Under the pieces are notes generated by a model. It saw only the letters and a list, made by a program, of their open reading frames with translations. It was not told the DNA's origin and searched no databases. A DNA stretch of 64,000 nucleotides from the NCBI GenBank assembly GCA_019359235.1, contig JAHHHT010000016.1:62001-126000 (forward strand), written 5' to 3'. This stretch comes from Oscillatoria princeps RMCB-10. GTDB lineage: Bacteria; Cyanobacteriota; Cyanobacteriia; Cyanobacteriales; Oscillatoriaceae. This document shows positions 1 through 8,441 of the stretch, piece by piece; positions within the stretch are counted from its first letter, which is position 1, and each line of letters opens with the position of its first letter. The position numbers and the translations under genes are program-made.

Positions 1-3000
1 GCATTGCTGAATGGCGATCGCCAGCTGCATGGCCAGCTGTTTCAGCGACTCCACCTCAAATTCCTGCCACGACCTCGGACTCCCGCACTGGTGGGCAATC
101 AGCAGCCCCCACAAGCTTTCACTGTGCGAGATGGGAACCGCCACGCTAGCTTTTACCTCAAACTGACTCAGGAAATTAGCGCCGCACTCGTTTGGGCCCG
201 CCGCGTCAATATTCTCTATGGCGCGAACGCAACCTTCCCGGTAGGGTGGTGGGCAGCTTTCGACAAAGCAATTCTCTTGAATGTGAGTCCCCAGAGCGGA
301 TGTCCACCCCTCGCCAACTGACTCGACAGCAACAACCCCGCTCCAGTCAGAGTAAAATCGGTAAATGATGGCCCGATCCGCTGACAAAAACTGCCGGACT
401 TCTTCCACGGCTGTTTGCAAGACTTCTTTCAGGTTGAGCGACTCCCGAATGCGCTCCAGCATGGCGCTCACCAGCCGCTGGCGCAAAAATTGCTGCTGCA
501 AGGCAACTTCGGCCTCCTTGCGGTCGCTGATATCTGTAATTGTCCCGACGTAGCCTGTAATTCCTCCCGCACTCCCCATTTCTGCCACCGCCTGACCGAT
601 GACCCAGGCAATTGTGCCATCAGGACGCACGAAGCGATACTCGCACTTAAAGGGAACCCTTCCGCTAGCCGCTCGCTCCCATTCGCTAAACACTCGCTCT
701 CGGTCATCGGGATGGATGGGACTCGCCCACCCCGTTCCCGCAGCCTTTTCTAAAGACAGTCCGGTAATCTCGCTCCAGCACTGATTGACGTAGAGGCAAT
801 TCCCCTGAGCGTCGGTGTTGATTATACAAACGGGCGATGTTTCTGCTAAAATTTGATACCGGCGCTGACTTTCTCGCAACGCTTGCTCCACAGCCTTGAG
901 TTCGCTGATGTCTATCAAATAACCAACGTACTCGATGGGATTGCCAGAAGAGTCGCGCAGCAATTTAAGCTGGCTGTAGATCCAGCGATAAGTTCCGTCA
1001 GCGTTCAGGAAGCGGTATTCGTAAATAGCTAACTCCTGCTGGAAGACGGGCGGGTAGGTCAGGATGCCCTCCCTATCGTCTGGGTGGACGCAGCTCGCCC
1101 AGAAATTCGCATCTCCCACGAAGTCCCGCGCTTCGTAGCCGAGAATTTCCTTGACATTCTCACTCATAAAAGTGGCCGCACAATCGCCCCCTGTCTGGCA
1201 GCTAAATATGACGGCTGGGCTGGAAGTGAGCAGGTATTGCAGGCGTTCAGTAACGGATCGCAGTTGCGATTCCGCTCGCTTGCGCTTGGTGATTTCCACC
1301 ACAACAGCCCCCACGCTTTCAGGGCGGTTGCTCTCTCCGGGGATGGGAAAGTAAGACACCTCCCAGTCACGCACAGCGCCCGGTTGGCTGGGCACTTCTC
1401 CCGACACTTCCTGGCTGACAACCGGTTGGCCGGTGGCCAGCACTTGCAGGTATTGGGGTTCCAGAACCGGCGCGAGGGCGGGCAAAATTTCGCGGACAGT
1501 CTTGCCAATATGAGCGATCGCGGGCTGTCCATTCATTGCGGCCAGCGGTTCGTTAATTTGCGCGAACCGCAGTCGCTCGTCCAGGATGGCCATTCCGACG
1601 GGAGCGTTGCTGAAAAATGCATTGAGTCGCGCTTCCCGCAGGGCGATCTCTCCCTCTAAAACTTTGCGCTCGGTGATGTCGCGCCCTTCGGGAATCAGCA
1701 GTACCACTTGTCCTGTTTCGTCAAACACCGGCTTGATGGAGAAGTCAATGGTAATCACCATATCTCCCGCACCGATGACATCTACTTCGTAACGAACAAA
1801 TTCGCCGGCTGCGGCGCGGACGACTGCTTCTTTGAGCTGATTCTGGGCTGCTTTGGAAATTCTCCACCACGGCGTTTCCCAAAACGGAACCCCCACCACC
1901 TCCTCAGCACAGATCCCGGCGAAGTCGAGAGCCGTTTGGTTGGCTTCTAGCATCGTGCCGTCCGGCTGCATCAGCCCCATTAATTGGAACATTGAGTTGA
2001 AGATGGCGCGGAATCGCCTCTCACTCTCGCGCAGCGCTTCTTCTGCTTTTTTGCGTTCGGTTATGTCTCTGTGCGTCCCCGTCATCCGCACCGGCGCGCC
2101 GGCTGCATCCCGTTCCGTCACCTTACCGCGAGCCACAATCCACTTCCACTCCCCCGATTTACTCCGCATCCGGAATTCCACTTCGTAGATGGGGAGCTCC
2201 CCCGCGACACAGGCATTCAAAGCTTCCATGACTCCAGGCGCATCCTCTGGATGGAGCCGCCGCACCCAGGACTGGTAACTGTTCTCTATCTCGTCTACTT
2301 CATACCCCAGCATTTTCTTCCACTGCGGGTCTAAATAGGTTTCTTGTGTGGCAATATTCCAATCCCACAGCCCCTGAGCGCTGGCTTCCATTGCCAGGTG
2401 AAACCGCTCTTCGCTTTCGCGCAAGGCGGCTTCGGCTTGCTTGCGCCCGAGCAGAGCACCTAACTGAACCGCCACAACACTAACTAGCTCGATTATCCGC
2501 CGGTCTGGCTCGCTTTTGCCACGCTTAAAAAAAACTAAAACCGCCAAGACTCCGTCGCCGGTGAGAATAGGCACGCCAAACCCAGCTCTCAAGCCAACTT
2601 TGGCAGCAACTTGCCCGCGCTGAAAAAGTGACTCTCGGCTGTCGCAAATATCTTCTATCCACTCTGGCTGCTGCCCTTCCCACACCCGCCCTGCCAGCCC
2701 CACACCGGCAGCAAAGGTGAGTGTTTCGCTATAGCGCCGGAATTCTTCTAAACTTGGGTCGCGCCCGTACCAGCCCCAACTGCATTCTAACACCCTGCCG
2801 TCCTTTGAAGTCAGCCACGCTTCCCCCAAATCCCAGCCTATCGCCGCACAAATTAACTGCAAAATCACCGCTAGAGCGCTGTCTGTGTCTGGGCACTGAC
2901 TGATAGAGCGGGTTGTTTCCAGCAGCAGGCGGAGTTCATTTTCCGCTCGCACCCGGTGGGTGATGTCCGTAACTGTGCTGAGCGCGCACTCTTGTCCGTC

Positions 3001-3777
3001 CAGCTCGATGAGTTCTGCTGACAGCAAGACTGACTTCTCCTCCCCACTGGCAGTGCGGACGTTCGCCTGACAGTTGCGAATGGCTCTTTTCTCTGGCAAT
3101 TTCTTGACACATTCGGTGCCAGCTGCTATAATATTGTATATATCTAGAGCCAAGCCGGTGTTACCAATTACCTGAGAGCGAGGACACCCAAAAAACTCAC
3201 AGAAGCTGTCGTTCACTTCCAGGAAGCGCCCTTCTGGGAACGTAGTCAGCGCAATCGGGTCTGGACAAGCCCGAAACACGGACGCTAATTTGGCATCTGT
3301 TGAGCGCCGCGCCGCTTCCGCCTGTTCGCGCTCTGTTTTCTCTTGAGAAAGCCGCGCATTTTGCTCAATGAGTTGCTTTTGCAGCCGCCGGATCTTTAGC
3401 TGGTTCTCGATCCGCGCCAGTGCTTCTTCCACCTGAAACGGTTTGGTTAAATAGTCCGCACCTCCGACATAAAAGGCGGTCAGTTTATCGAATGTTTCAT
3501 GTTTGGAGCTGATAAAAATCACCGGGATGTCGCGAGTTCGTTCAGAGGCTTTTAGCTGGGAGCAGACTTCATAGCCATCCATTTGCGGCATCATAATATC
3601 CAGCAAAATCAGGTCGGGAGTTTCGGCTTGGGCGGCCTCTAAAGCCAAACGCCCTGACCGTAAAGGTCGGACAGCGTACCCGTGTTGAGTCAAGACCGAA
3701 CTTAACAGCCGCAAACTCTCAGGCTGGTCGTCAACTACTAAAATATTTTCTCTTTTCGCCGTTTGACAAGCGCTCAT
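1..3777 (-). CDS. REC-PAS-GAF multi-sensor protein, probably a hybrid histidine kinase (C-terminus outside window)
   Basis: The gene reads leftward from an ATG at 3777 preceded by AAAGGGAGA and stays open for 1259 codons to the window edge, so its output domain is not visible. Residues about 12-125 are a response-regulator receiver domain (ILVVDDQPESLRLL, phosphorylatable Asp in LILLDIMMPQMDGYE, Lys in YLTKPF). A short coiled coil follows, then a PAS domain near 160, a GAF domain about 285-420, and further PAS/PAC units starting near 459, 588, 717, 847 and 970, most ending in ITERK-type PAC linkers. A second GAF domain begins near 1107 (SADRAIIYRF). This GAF resembles the phytochrome/CBCR-like class, but I cannot tell whether it binds a chromophore. 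By analogy with related cyanobacterial proteins the missing end is probably a histidine kinase; a GGDEF or other output is possible. The role is signal integration in the cytoplasm, as no membrane segment is seen. Confidence 0.88.
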   Translation of the reverse strand, partial: MSACQTAKRENILVVDDQPESLRLLSSVLTQHGYAVRPLRSGRLALEAAQAETPDLILLDIMMPQMDGYEVCSQLKASERTRDIPVIFISSKHETFDKLTAFYVGGADYLTKPFQVEEALARIENQLKIRRLQKQLIEQNARLSQEKTEREQAEAARRSTDAKLASVFRACPDPIALTTFPEGRFLEVNDSFCEFFGCPRSQVIGNTGLALDIYNIIAAGTECVKKLPEKRAIRNCQANVRTASGEEKSVLLSAELIELDGQECALSTVTDITHRVRAENELRLLLETTRSISQCPDTDSALAVILQLICAAIGWDLGEAWLTSKDGRVLECSWGWYGRDPSLEEFRRYSETLTFAAGVGLAGRVWEGQQPEWIEDICDSRESLFQRGQVAAKVGLRAGFGVPILTGDGVLAVLVFFKRGKSEPDRRIIELVSVVAVQLGALLGRKQAEAALRESEERFHLAMEASAQGLWDWNIATQETYLDPQWKKMLGYEVDEIENSYQSWVRRLHPEDAPGVMEALNACVAGELPIYEVEFRMRSKSGEWKWIVARGKVTERDAAGAPVRMTGTHRDITERKKAEEALRESERRFRAIFNSMFQLMGLMQPDGTMLEANQTALDFAGICAEEVVGVPFWETPWWRISKAAQNQLKEAVVRAAAGEFVRYEVDVIGAGDMVITIDFSIKPVFDETGQVVLLIPEGRDITERKVLEGEIALREARLNAFFSNAPVGMAILDERLRFAQINEPLAAMNGQPAIAHIGKTVREILPALAPVLEPQYLQVLATGQPVVSQEVSGEVPSQPGAVRDWEVSYFPIPGESNRPESVGAVVVEITKRKRAESQLRSVTERLQYLLTSSPAVIFSCQTGGDCAATFMSENVKEILGYEARDFVGDANFWASCVHPDDREGILTYPPVFQQELAIYEYRFLNADGTYRWIYSQLKLLRDSSGNPIEYVGYLIDISELKAVEQALRESQRRYQILAETSPVCIINTDAQGNCLYVNQCWSEITGLSLEKAAGTGWASPIHPDDRERVFSEWERAASGRVPFKCEYRFVRPDGTIAWVIGQAVAEMGSAGGITGYVGTITDISDRKEAEVALQQQFLRQRLVSAMLERIRESLNLKEVLQTAVEEVRQFLSADRAIIYRFYSDWSGVVAVESVGEGWTSALGTHIQENCFVESCPPPYREGCVRAIENIDAAGPNECGANFLSQFEVKASVAVPISHSESLWGLLIAHQCGSPRSWQEFEVESLKQLAMQLAIAIQQC

Positions 3778-3981
3778 TTTTCTCCCTTTGCCTCTTGAAT
3801 CTAATTCCAAACAGCCCCGTAATTAAAGTCATGAACCAGCCGCTTCAGCGCCTCGCGCGCGGCAGCATTTGCCTGCGTCTTTAATCCAGTATATCAGAAA
3901 TAGCCTCCAAATTAATACAGATAGTGGCCTGTTCGGGGTCAGCCAGCAGCGCTTCCGGGAGGGCCGCCAGGACAGCCGGAG

Positions 3982-4380
3982 TCAGAGCCAATGGCGACGG
4001 TTCGCATCGCTCTTGACGTGCCGGTGGAGCTGGCTGGGCTGCCCGACCGCCTCTCCCCCCGAACAGTAGCTTTCCTCATAAATATAACCCACCCCCAAAT
4101 CTCTGCGTGTTTTGTCAAGTATATCAGACTCCCGGAAAGTTTTTTGCAAAACCCCGTCACAAACCGCCCCACCGATATCCCCCTGCGTTTCCTCCGGGTT
4201 GCTGGAGAGCCGAACAATAATAACAGCTGTGGCTTCACCTTTAATCGTCGCTTTAATCTGTTTTGCGGGACTCATCAAGCGCCAGAAGTGACGGATTTGA
4301 TGCTTGCGAAATCTCGATATAACAGAAAAAATGTCTGGCTGTTGCCAAAGTGATATGGCGGTCGGATTGGGAGCGCTCAC
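3982..4380 (-). CDS. Doubtful hypothetical ORF
   Basis: A 132-codon frame beginning MSAPNPTAIS. I recognise no family. The middle (residues about 40-75) is the only part with an ordinary amino-acid mix; the N- and C-terminal thirds are rich in His, Arg and Gln, as is usual for non-coding frames in this genome. No Shine-Dalgarno sequence is evident. It may be a degenerate gene fragment. Confidence 0.15.
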   Translation of the reverse strand: MSAPNPTAISLWQQPDIFSVISRFRKHQIRHFWRLMSPAKQIKATIKGEATAVIIVRLSSNPEETQGDIGGAVCDGVLQKTFRESDILDKTRRDLGVGYIYEESYCSGGEAVGQPSQLHRHVKSDANRRHWL

Positions 4381-4645
4381 CTGACGGACTGAATTTTACA
4401 ATTTAACATTGCTCGACATCTCCCCTCAATTCAAACACCCAGGTTTCAGGTTTCAGGTGTTAGAGGTCAGGTTTCTGGAGTAGCTGACACCTGTCAATAA
4501 CACAGGTGTTGAAGGGTTTGAGAAAATTGATAGAACGCCTAATTCATCCTGCCACAGGCTGATTTAGATTTCAGTTTCCGGTTTGATTTGGCCCCATCTG
4601 GGATAAAATGTGGGCAAGTATATGAGATCACAATTCTATGCAAAG

Positions 4646-4752
4646 TATAGCAGCAGCCACTTAGGTTAGGACGTAGGACAGGCGTTCCCTCCGAGCCGTA
4701 TCCCTACTAGCATGTGAGATACCTTGTCCTAAACTAACTGCCGATTGCTATA
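4646..4752. repeat. Imperfect inverted-repeat element, about 107 bp
   Basis: The left arm begins TATAGCAGCAGCCACTTAGG and the right arm, read in reverse, begins TATAGCAATCGGCAGTTAG. The arms match at roughly three quarters of positions over 26 bp. There is no coding capacity, so this is a probable miniature element. Confidence 0.5.
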
Positions 4753-4784
4753 ATACCATTTGTGCTTAATGACGAAACAGTTAA

Positions 4785-4858
4785 GATCCCCCCCTGCCCC
4801 CCCCTTAAAAAGGGGGGGAACTTTCAAGCCCCCCTTTTTAAGGGGGGGTGGGGGGATC
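4785..4858. repeat. GATCCCCCC hairpin repeat
   Basis: A palindromic element bounded by GATCCCCCC and its complement GGGGGGATC, with an inner CCCCTTAAAAAGGGG arm pair. The same design occurs near 21026-21055, 21387-21457 and 44744-44840, so it is a dispersed family in this genome. It could form a strong stem in RNA. Confidence 0.75.
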
Positions 4859-4904
4859 AGATCCTGAATACTTAGGAGAGCCTTTCCAGACATCTGTGCG
4901 CGTA

Positions 4905-5020
4905 TATAGCGTTTCTCTAATTATTGTGCTACGGAGAAACTCGGTAGGGGCGGTGCCCCCTGCCCGCCCCTACTAAATTGTGTTTATGGGCCACAGTATA
5001 TCAAACTGAGAACTGCTATA
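4905..5020. repeat. MITE-like element, TATAGC family, copy 1
   Basis: The element opens with TATAGCGTTTCTC and closes with the complement of TATAGCAGTTCTC. The same ends bound 37708-37846 with a different interior. It is flanked by TA and has no coding capacity. The interior carries a GTAGGGGCGG...CCGCCCCTAC hairpin, itself a common dispersed repeat. Confidence 0.6.
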
Positions 5021-5139
5021 GGTCAGTTCGGCAACGCCATCAAAGTTTATAAGACAGCCGTCTTGACCCCAAAACTCCGCTCTCTCTAATTCTTGTGAGT
5101 TTCTCACCAGCCCGCGCCCATCTTTAGAGAGCGGTCTGG

Positions 5140-5561
5140 TCAAACTGAATCTTTGATTCCGGATCGGAATTGAATGGAAGTTAGGTATTTTTTTCCCGCC
5201 TTATGGCTGGGGTTTTTCTGTTTTACCAGAACGATAAACTTCTCCCCACGCTTGTTTTTAGCCCGGGCCGAATACGCCTCAAATGAAGCCGTATCAAGCG
5301 CCGCAGCATCACCTAAGTCTTTGCACCACTGTGGGATTATTTCACCCCCCAAAGTCAGAAACTTCTAAATGCCTTCTTGCCAGTCGTTTTTTGTCCTTGG
5401 CTGCTGGTGGAATCAAAGCCTTGATGCTGATGTCGGTTGAAGTAAGCAATAGCGCTGTCACACACTTTGCGGTGTGCGTGAATCCACTGCACCCAAACCT
5501 TCTTTGTTTCCCCTTTGGGATATACCCTGTAAGTCAGGGTCTTCTTTGATATTTTTTTTGT
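5140..5561 (-). pseudogene. TnpB-type RNA-guided nuclease remnant of an IS607 element
   Basis: Only the N-terminal portion of a TnpB protein is left. Residues such as LTYRVYPKGETKKVWVQW and AHRKVCDSAIAYFNRHQ are characteristic of TnpB starts and read from 5561 downward. The frame breaks at about 5360 (one frame stops at 5355; a neighbouring frame continues from 5352 with GGEIIPQWCKDLGDAAALD and ends at 5140). The RuvC acidic residues and zinc ribbon, which lie in the C-terminal half of a 400-500 residue TnpB, are absent. It overlaps the end of the upstream tnpA, as normal in IS607 elements. Not functional. Confidence 0.75.
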
Positions 5562-6123
5562 ACTTGCGGAGTCCGGAGAGCCTGTAACTGAAGAGGTGGA
5601 TGATGGCCATAACATCTTCAAGCATCTCTCGCTCTGGGCTGTAGGGGCAGTCCCCCCGGGGCTGCCCCAAGTGGTTTTTTAGAACCATAATCTCACAGTT
5701 GGATCGCTTTGACAGCCAGGCGATAAGATCGTAACCGAAGCGGCATAATCTGTCTTTGTGGGTAACGACAACCATTCCGACATCGCCTGACAAAATTCGT
5801 TCCAATAAGGCAAGCAAACCTTTTCGTTTAAAGTTGAGTCCCGAACCGATGTCTCTGATGACTTCACAGTCAGGATAGTGAGAGACAAGAAACTCAACTT
5901 GTCTGTCAAGGTCAGTTTTTTGAGAATGCCTGGAAACTCTGGCGTACAGGATGGTTGGTTTACTGGCAGCCGGGGGATTTAGAATTGAGTCGATGTCGTA
6001 TCGGCGCTGTCCGTTTGGCGTTTTAATCGTTTGGATTTTTCCCGCTTCTTCCCACCGGAGGAGGGTTCTAAGTGAAACCCCAAGCTTAGCTGTTGCCACT
6101 CTTGCTGGCACATAGTTGGCCAT
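5458..6123 (-). CDS. tnpA: IS607-family serine recombinase (TnpA)
   Basis: This is the transposase of an IS607-like element, a small serine recombinase. A MerR-like helix-turn-helix occupies the first 50 residues (ARVATAKLGVSLRTLLRWEE), followed by the catalytic domain with YARVSRHSQKTDLDRQ, where Ser in ARVS is the nucleophile, and by VVVTHKDRLCRFG. The ATG at 6123 is preferred because it is the first ATG before the HTH; a TTG at 6168 would add 15 residues. The C-terminus reads on past the usual end (after GLRKYKKNI) into tnpB sequence, giving an odd tail of about 35 residues and suggesting a frameshift there. Its tnpB partner is truncated, so the element is probably dead or needs help in trans. 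Confidence 0.8.
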   Translation of the reverse strand: MANYVPARVATAKLGVSLRTLLRWEEAGKIQTIKTPNGQRRYDIDSILNPPAASKPTILYARVSRHSQKTDLDRQVEFLVSHYPDCEVIRDIGSGLNFKRKGLLALLERILSGDVGMVVVTHKDRLCRFGYDLIAWLSKRSNCEIMVLKNHLGQPRGDCPYSPEREMLEDVMAIIHLFSYRLSGLRKYKKNIKEDPDLQGISQRGNKEGLGAVDSRTPQSV

Positions 6124-6162
6124 CGGCGTCGTCTTACTAAATTTTCTCCAGCCTAGCAAAGA

Positions 6163-6190
6163 TTTCAAGCCTTGTCAAGCCTTGTCAAGC
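6163..6190. repeat. 10-bp tandem repeats at the IS607 end
   Basis: The unit AAGCCTTGTC occurs twice in tandem followed by a partial third copy, just upstream of tnpA. Short direct repeats at element ends are a plausible IS607 recombinase binding site; this role is inferred. Confidence 0.4.
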
Positions 6191-6226
6191 GATGTTTAGT
6201 AAATCGGTTACTGGGAGTTTGCTCTT

Positions 6227-6296
6227 TCCCGTTTTTGGGTCGGAGGGAACGCCTGTCCTACGTCGGGACTTCCCCGTTTTTGGGTCGGAGGGAACG
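6227..6296. repeat. Two copies of a 24-bp direct repeat
   Basis: CCCGTTTTTGGGTCGGAGGG plus AACG occurs at 6228-6251 and 6273-6296, separated by CCTGTCCTACG-type dispersed repeat sequence. No function assigned. Confidence 0.6.
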
Positions 6297-6359
6297 ACAG
6301 GGCGCACAGTTTTGTAAAGTTATGTTAAGGATTAAGTGGGATCTCTACCAAATAGCAGC

Positions 6360-7016
6360 ATGGACATCTACGAGATTGAAGCCGGTTTAAAGAGTTCTGA
6401 TTCGCAAGCTCGTCTGCGGGCGCTCACGGCATTGCGGAACTATGACCCGCCGGTGGCGGTTCCCCTGCTGAAAACCAAACTGCGCGACCCGGAATTTTTG
6501 GTGCGCTCGTTCGTAGCGATGGGACTGGGGCGAAAGCAAACCCCTGAAGCCTTTGACGCCCTGATCGAGCTGTTGAGCAGCGACAGCGATTATAACGTGC
6601 GAGCTGAAGCGGCTAACTCCGTGTCCTTGTATGGAGAATCGGCAGTCCCGCATTTGCTGCGAGCATTTCGCGAGAACAGCCACTGGCTGGTGCGCCGCAG
6701 CATTCTGGCGGCGCTCATGGAATTGCCACAGCCGGAAGCGCTGTTTGAGGTGTGCGCCGGCGCTCTTGCCGACCCTGACTTGACGGTGCGGGAAGCGGCG
6801 ATTGACGCATTTGGCATCTTTGCCGGCACGACTAAACAGGCGGAAGCGCTGCAGCATCTTCTGGCCCACGCCAGTTCTGACTCGTGGCGCATTCGCCTGC
6901 GAGTGGCGCTGGCGCTGAGAAAATTTGACGCCCCACCGGCATTTGAAGCCCTCAGCCGGCTCAGACAGGATCAGGATCATCGGGTTGTAGCCGCCGTCCT
7001 GGAAGGATTGCTTTAG
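6360..7016 (+). CDS. HEAT-repeat protein
   Basis: A 218-residue protein made almost entirely of HEAT/PBS-lyase-type repeats of about 30 residues. The recurring pattern is A..AL...D...V......L.D....VR..A..ALG, with clear units at SDSQARLRALTAL, DPEFLVRSFVAMGLG, SDYNVRAEAANSVSLYG, NSHWLVRRSILAAL, DLTVREAAIDAFG and DSWRIRLRVALAL. Such proteins act as scaffolds; in cyanobacteria relatives include CpcE/NblB-like phycobilisome factors, but nothing here identifies a specific partner. The ATG at 6360 is chosen over an in-frame GTG at 6336 because the family usually begins close to the first helix. It converges with the next gene and overlaps it by 4 bp. Confidence 0.85.
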   Translation: MDIYEIEAGLKSSDSQARLRALTALRNYDPPVAVPLLKTKLRDPEFLVRSFVAMGLGRKQTPEAFDALIELLSSDSDYNVRAEAANSVSLYGESAVPHLLRAFRENSHWLVRRSILAALMELPQPEALFEVCAGALADPDLTVREAAIDAFGIFAGTTKQAEALQHLLAHASSDSWRIRLRVALALRKFDAPPAFEALSRLRQDQDHRVVAAVLEGLL

Positions 7017-7552
7017 CCACTTGCCGATGACAGCCACAGCAAGCTGCCCAGTACCGCAACCGCCACGGCGAGGGCGATCCAAATGAATCGGTTGTCTTTT
7101 GTATTCACCTGGCTGATATCCACCGGCTCGGGTTCGGGTTGCTTTGGGCGCTGAGGGGAACGCTTCACCGAGGACGGATTGCTTACAAGCGCCTCCCGTT
7201 CCTCACCCTTATCCACAGCGGTCAAGTCGGGTATTTCAACTAGCCATTCCGGGCGGGTGCGCAGTTGAGGGGCTTCCAGAATGTAGAGCAACCGGCGTCC
7301 TTGCTTGCGGGTTTCCAGATCGGGGTGCTGCGTCAGCTGGTTGCACAGGGCAATCGCTTCCGAGCGCTGACCGGCAGCTTCGTAAGCCGTCACCAGCCAA
7401 AGAAGCACCTCTCCCCCCAAACTGGAATTGCGCTCAACCACAGCCCTGGCTTTTTCCAAATGCTGCACCGACTGGCGGTACTGGCCACGCTCAAAGGCTG
7501 CTTTGCCCGCCTGGTACTGGGTTTTGACTATTTCTAAGCTTTCCGAACTCAC
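7013..7552 (-). CDS. TPR protein with C-terminal membrane anchor
   Basis: A 179-residue protein. Residues about 8-95 form two to three tetratricopeptide-like helical pairs (YQAGKAAFERGQYRQSVQHLEKA; LLWLVTAYEAAGQRSEAIALC). A Pro/Glu-rich linker follows (QRPKQPEPEPVD), then one hydrophobic helix near the C-terminus (IWIALAVAVAVLGSLLWL, about 157-174). It is likely tail-anchored with the TPR part in the cytoplasm. It resembles a conserved cyanobacterial tetratricopeptide family without an assigned function. The 3' end overlaps the convergent HEAT gene by 4 bp, leaving no room for a separate terminator. Confidence 0.8.
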   Translation of the reverse strand: MSSESLEIVKTQYQAGKAAFERGQYRQSVQHLEKARAVVERNSSLGGEVLLWLVTAYEAAGQRSEAIALCNQLTQHPDLETRKQGRRLLYILEAPQLRTRPEWLVEIPDLTAVDKGEEREALVSNPSSVKRSPQRPKQPEPEPVDISQVNTKDNRFIWIALAVAVAVLGSLLWLSSASG

Positions 7553-8441
7553 GCTGTTTTTTTACCCCTGAGTGGTGGTCAGGATGGGCCGACATGCCGG
7601 CTGTGGCCGGGGAAGCCCGCACCTTATTTATTTTTACCACTTCCAGCAGCTAGGGACTTTCAGCTATCAAAACCTGCCGGTGCCCCTCACCCCGTCCCCC
7701 CTTTAGTTCCCAACCTTTTATAATAGCATCTATTTGCCAATGTGGCCAGAGATGAATTAGAATATCTCAGGGAGATTGTGCCGGGGAATTCAGCATTTGT
7801 ACCTCCCAGACATCCCGCTGACGGTAATGTGCTGCCGGTATGCGGTGTAAATCCACTGACAGGGATGCGTACCGACGCACGCCGCACGCCATTTCTCCTC
7901 CCCCTCACCCGCCCCCTTATCTCCAAAGAGGGTTGCGAAATTACCCGATTTCCCCATCTCCCATCCCCACAAGCGAGCATCGGGACACATCCATTTTTTA
8001 AGTTTTGAGAAGTTGCTCACCCGATTGGGTGTGGGCAGCTGTACTGAAATGTGCTAATATAGGTATTACAGCACATTTTTTGAGTTGAGAATGACCCAAT
8101 TTTTTGAGAGAGTTCGCTCAACTCCTGCCCAGTTAAATCCGTTTCTGAGCCAGAACTTTTTTGATGGGGATAAGCGTGCGTGGCTTTATATAAAAGCTTG
8201 CCATCCTCATCCTCCTGCCCCCATCTCCCCATCCCCCGGCGGGTTGCAGATTGCAGATTTTTTAAGATCGCTTGACATGCAGGCTATATTGGGCCTTTTC
8301 AGAGGGGAGTGTTAAGATGGTGTTATATTGGCAGACAGTTGCCAAGAGTGGCGAGCAATCAAGAGCAGGAACTCAGTTAAGAATTTTTCGTCAGCAATTT
8401 TTGCATCTTCCGCAGGAATAAAGTAGTTAAGGAGTGAAAGA
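7553..8441. other. Long leader/spacer upstream of the giant PPC protein gene
   Basis: About 890 bp without a supported gene. It contains pyrimidine-rich dispersed repeat sequence (7680-7710, 7900-7930) and a short CATCCTCATCCTCC stretch near 8202. A TTGACA hexamer at 8271-8276 is present but I see no well-spaced -10. The last bases before 8442 give a strong Shine-Dalgarno (AAGGAGTGA). Confidence 0.5.

Larger units (their letters stand above)
3778..5139. other. Repeat-rich spacer without a confident gene
   Basis: About 1.36 kb between the sensor gene and the IS607 remnant. It holds short direct repeats of CAGGTTTCAGG near 4440-4480 and three separate inverted-repeat elements listed individually. 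One open frame on the minus strand (3982-4380, 132 codons) has no recognisable domain and lies partly in repetitive sequence. I consider it unproven. Confidence 0.6.

Noticed and set aside
1-3777. Treating the first gene as a cyanobacteriochrome
   Set aside because: The terminal GAF resembles that class, but a canonical chromophore-binding Cys-His context was not identified and the domain is cut by the window edge.
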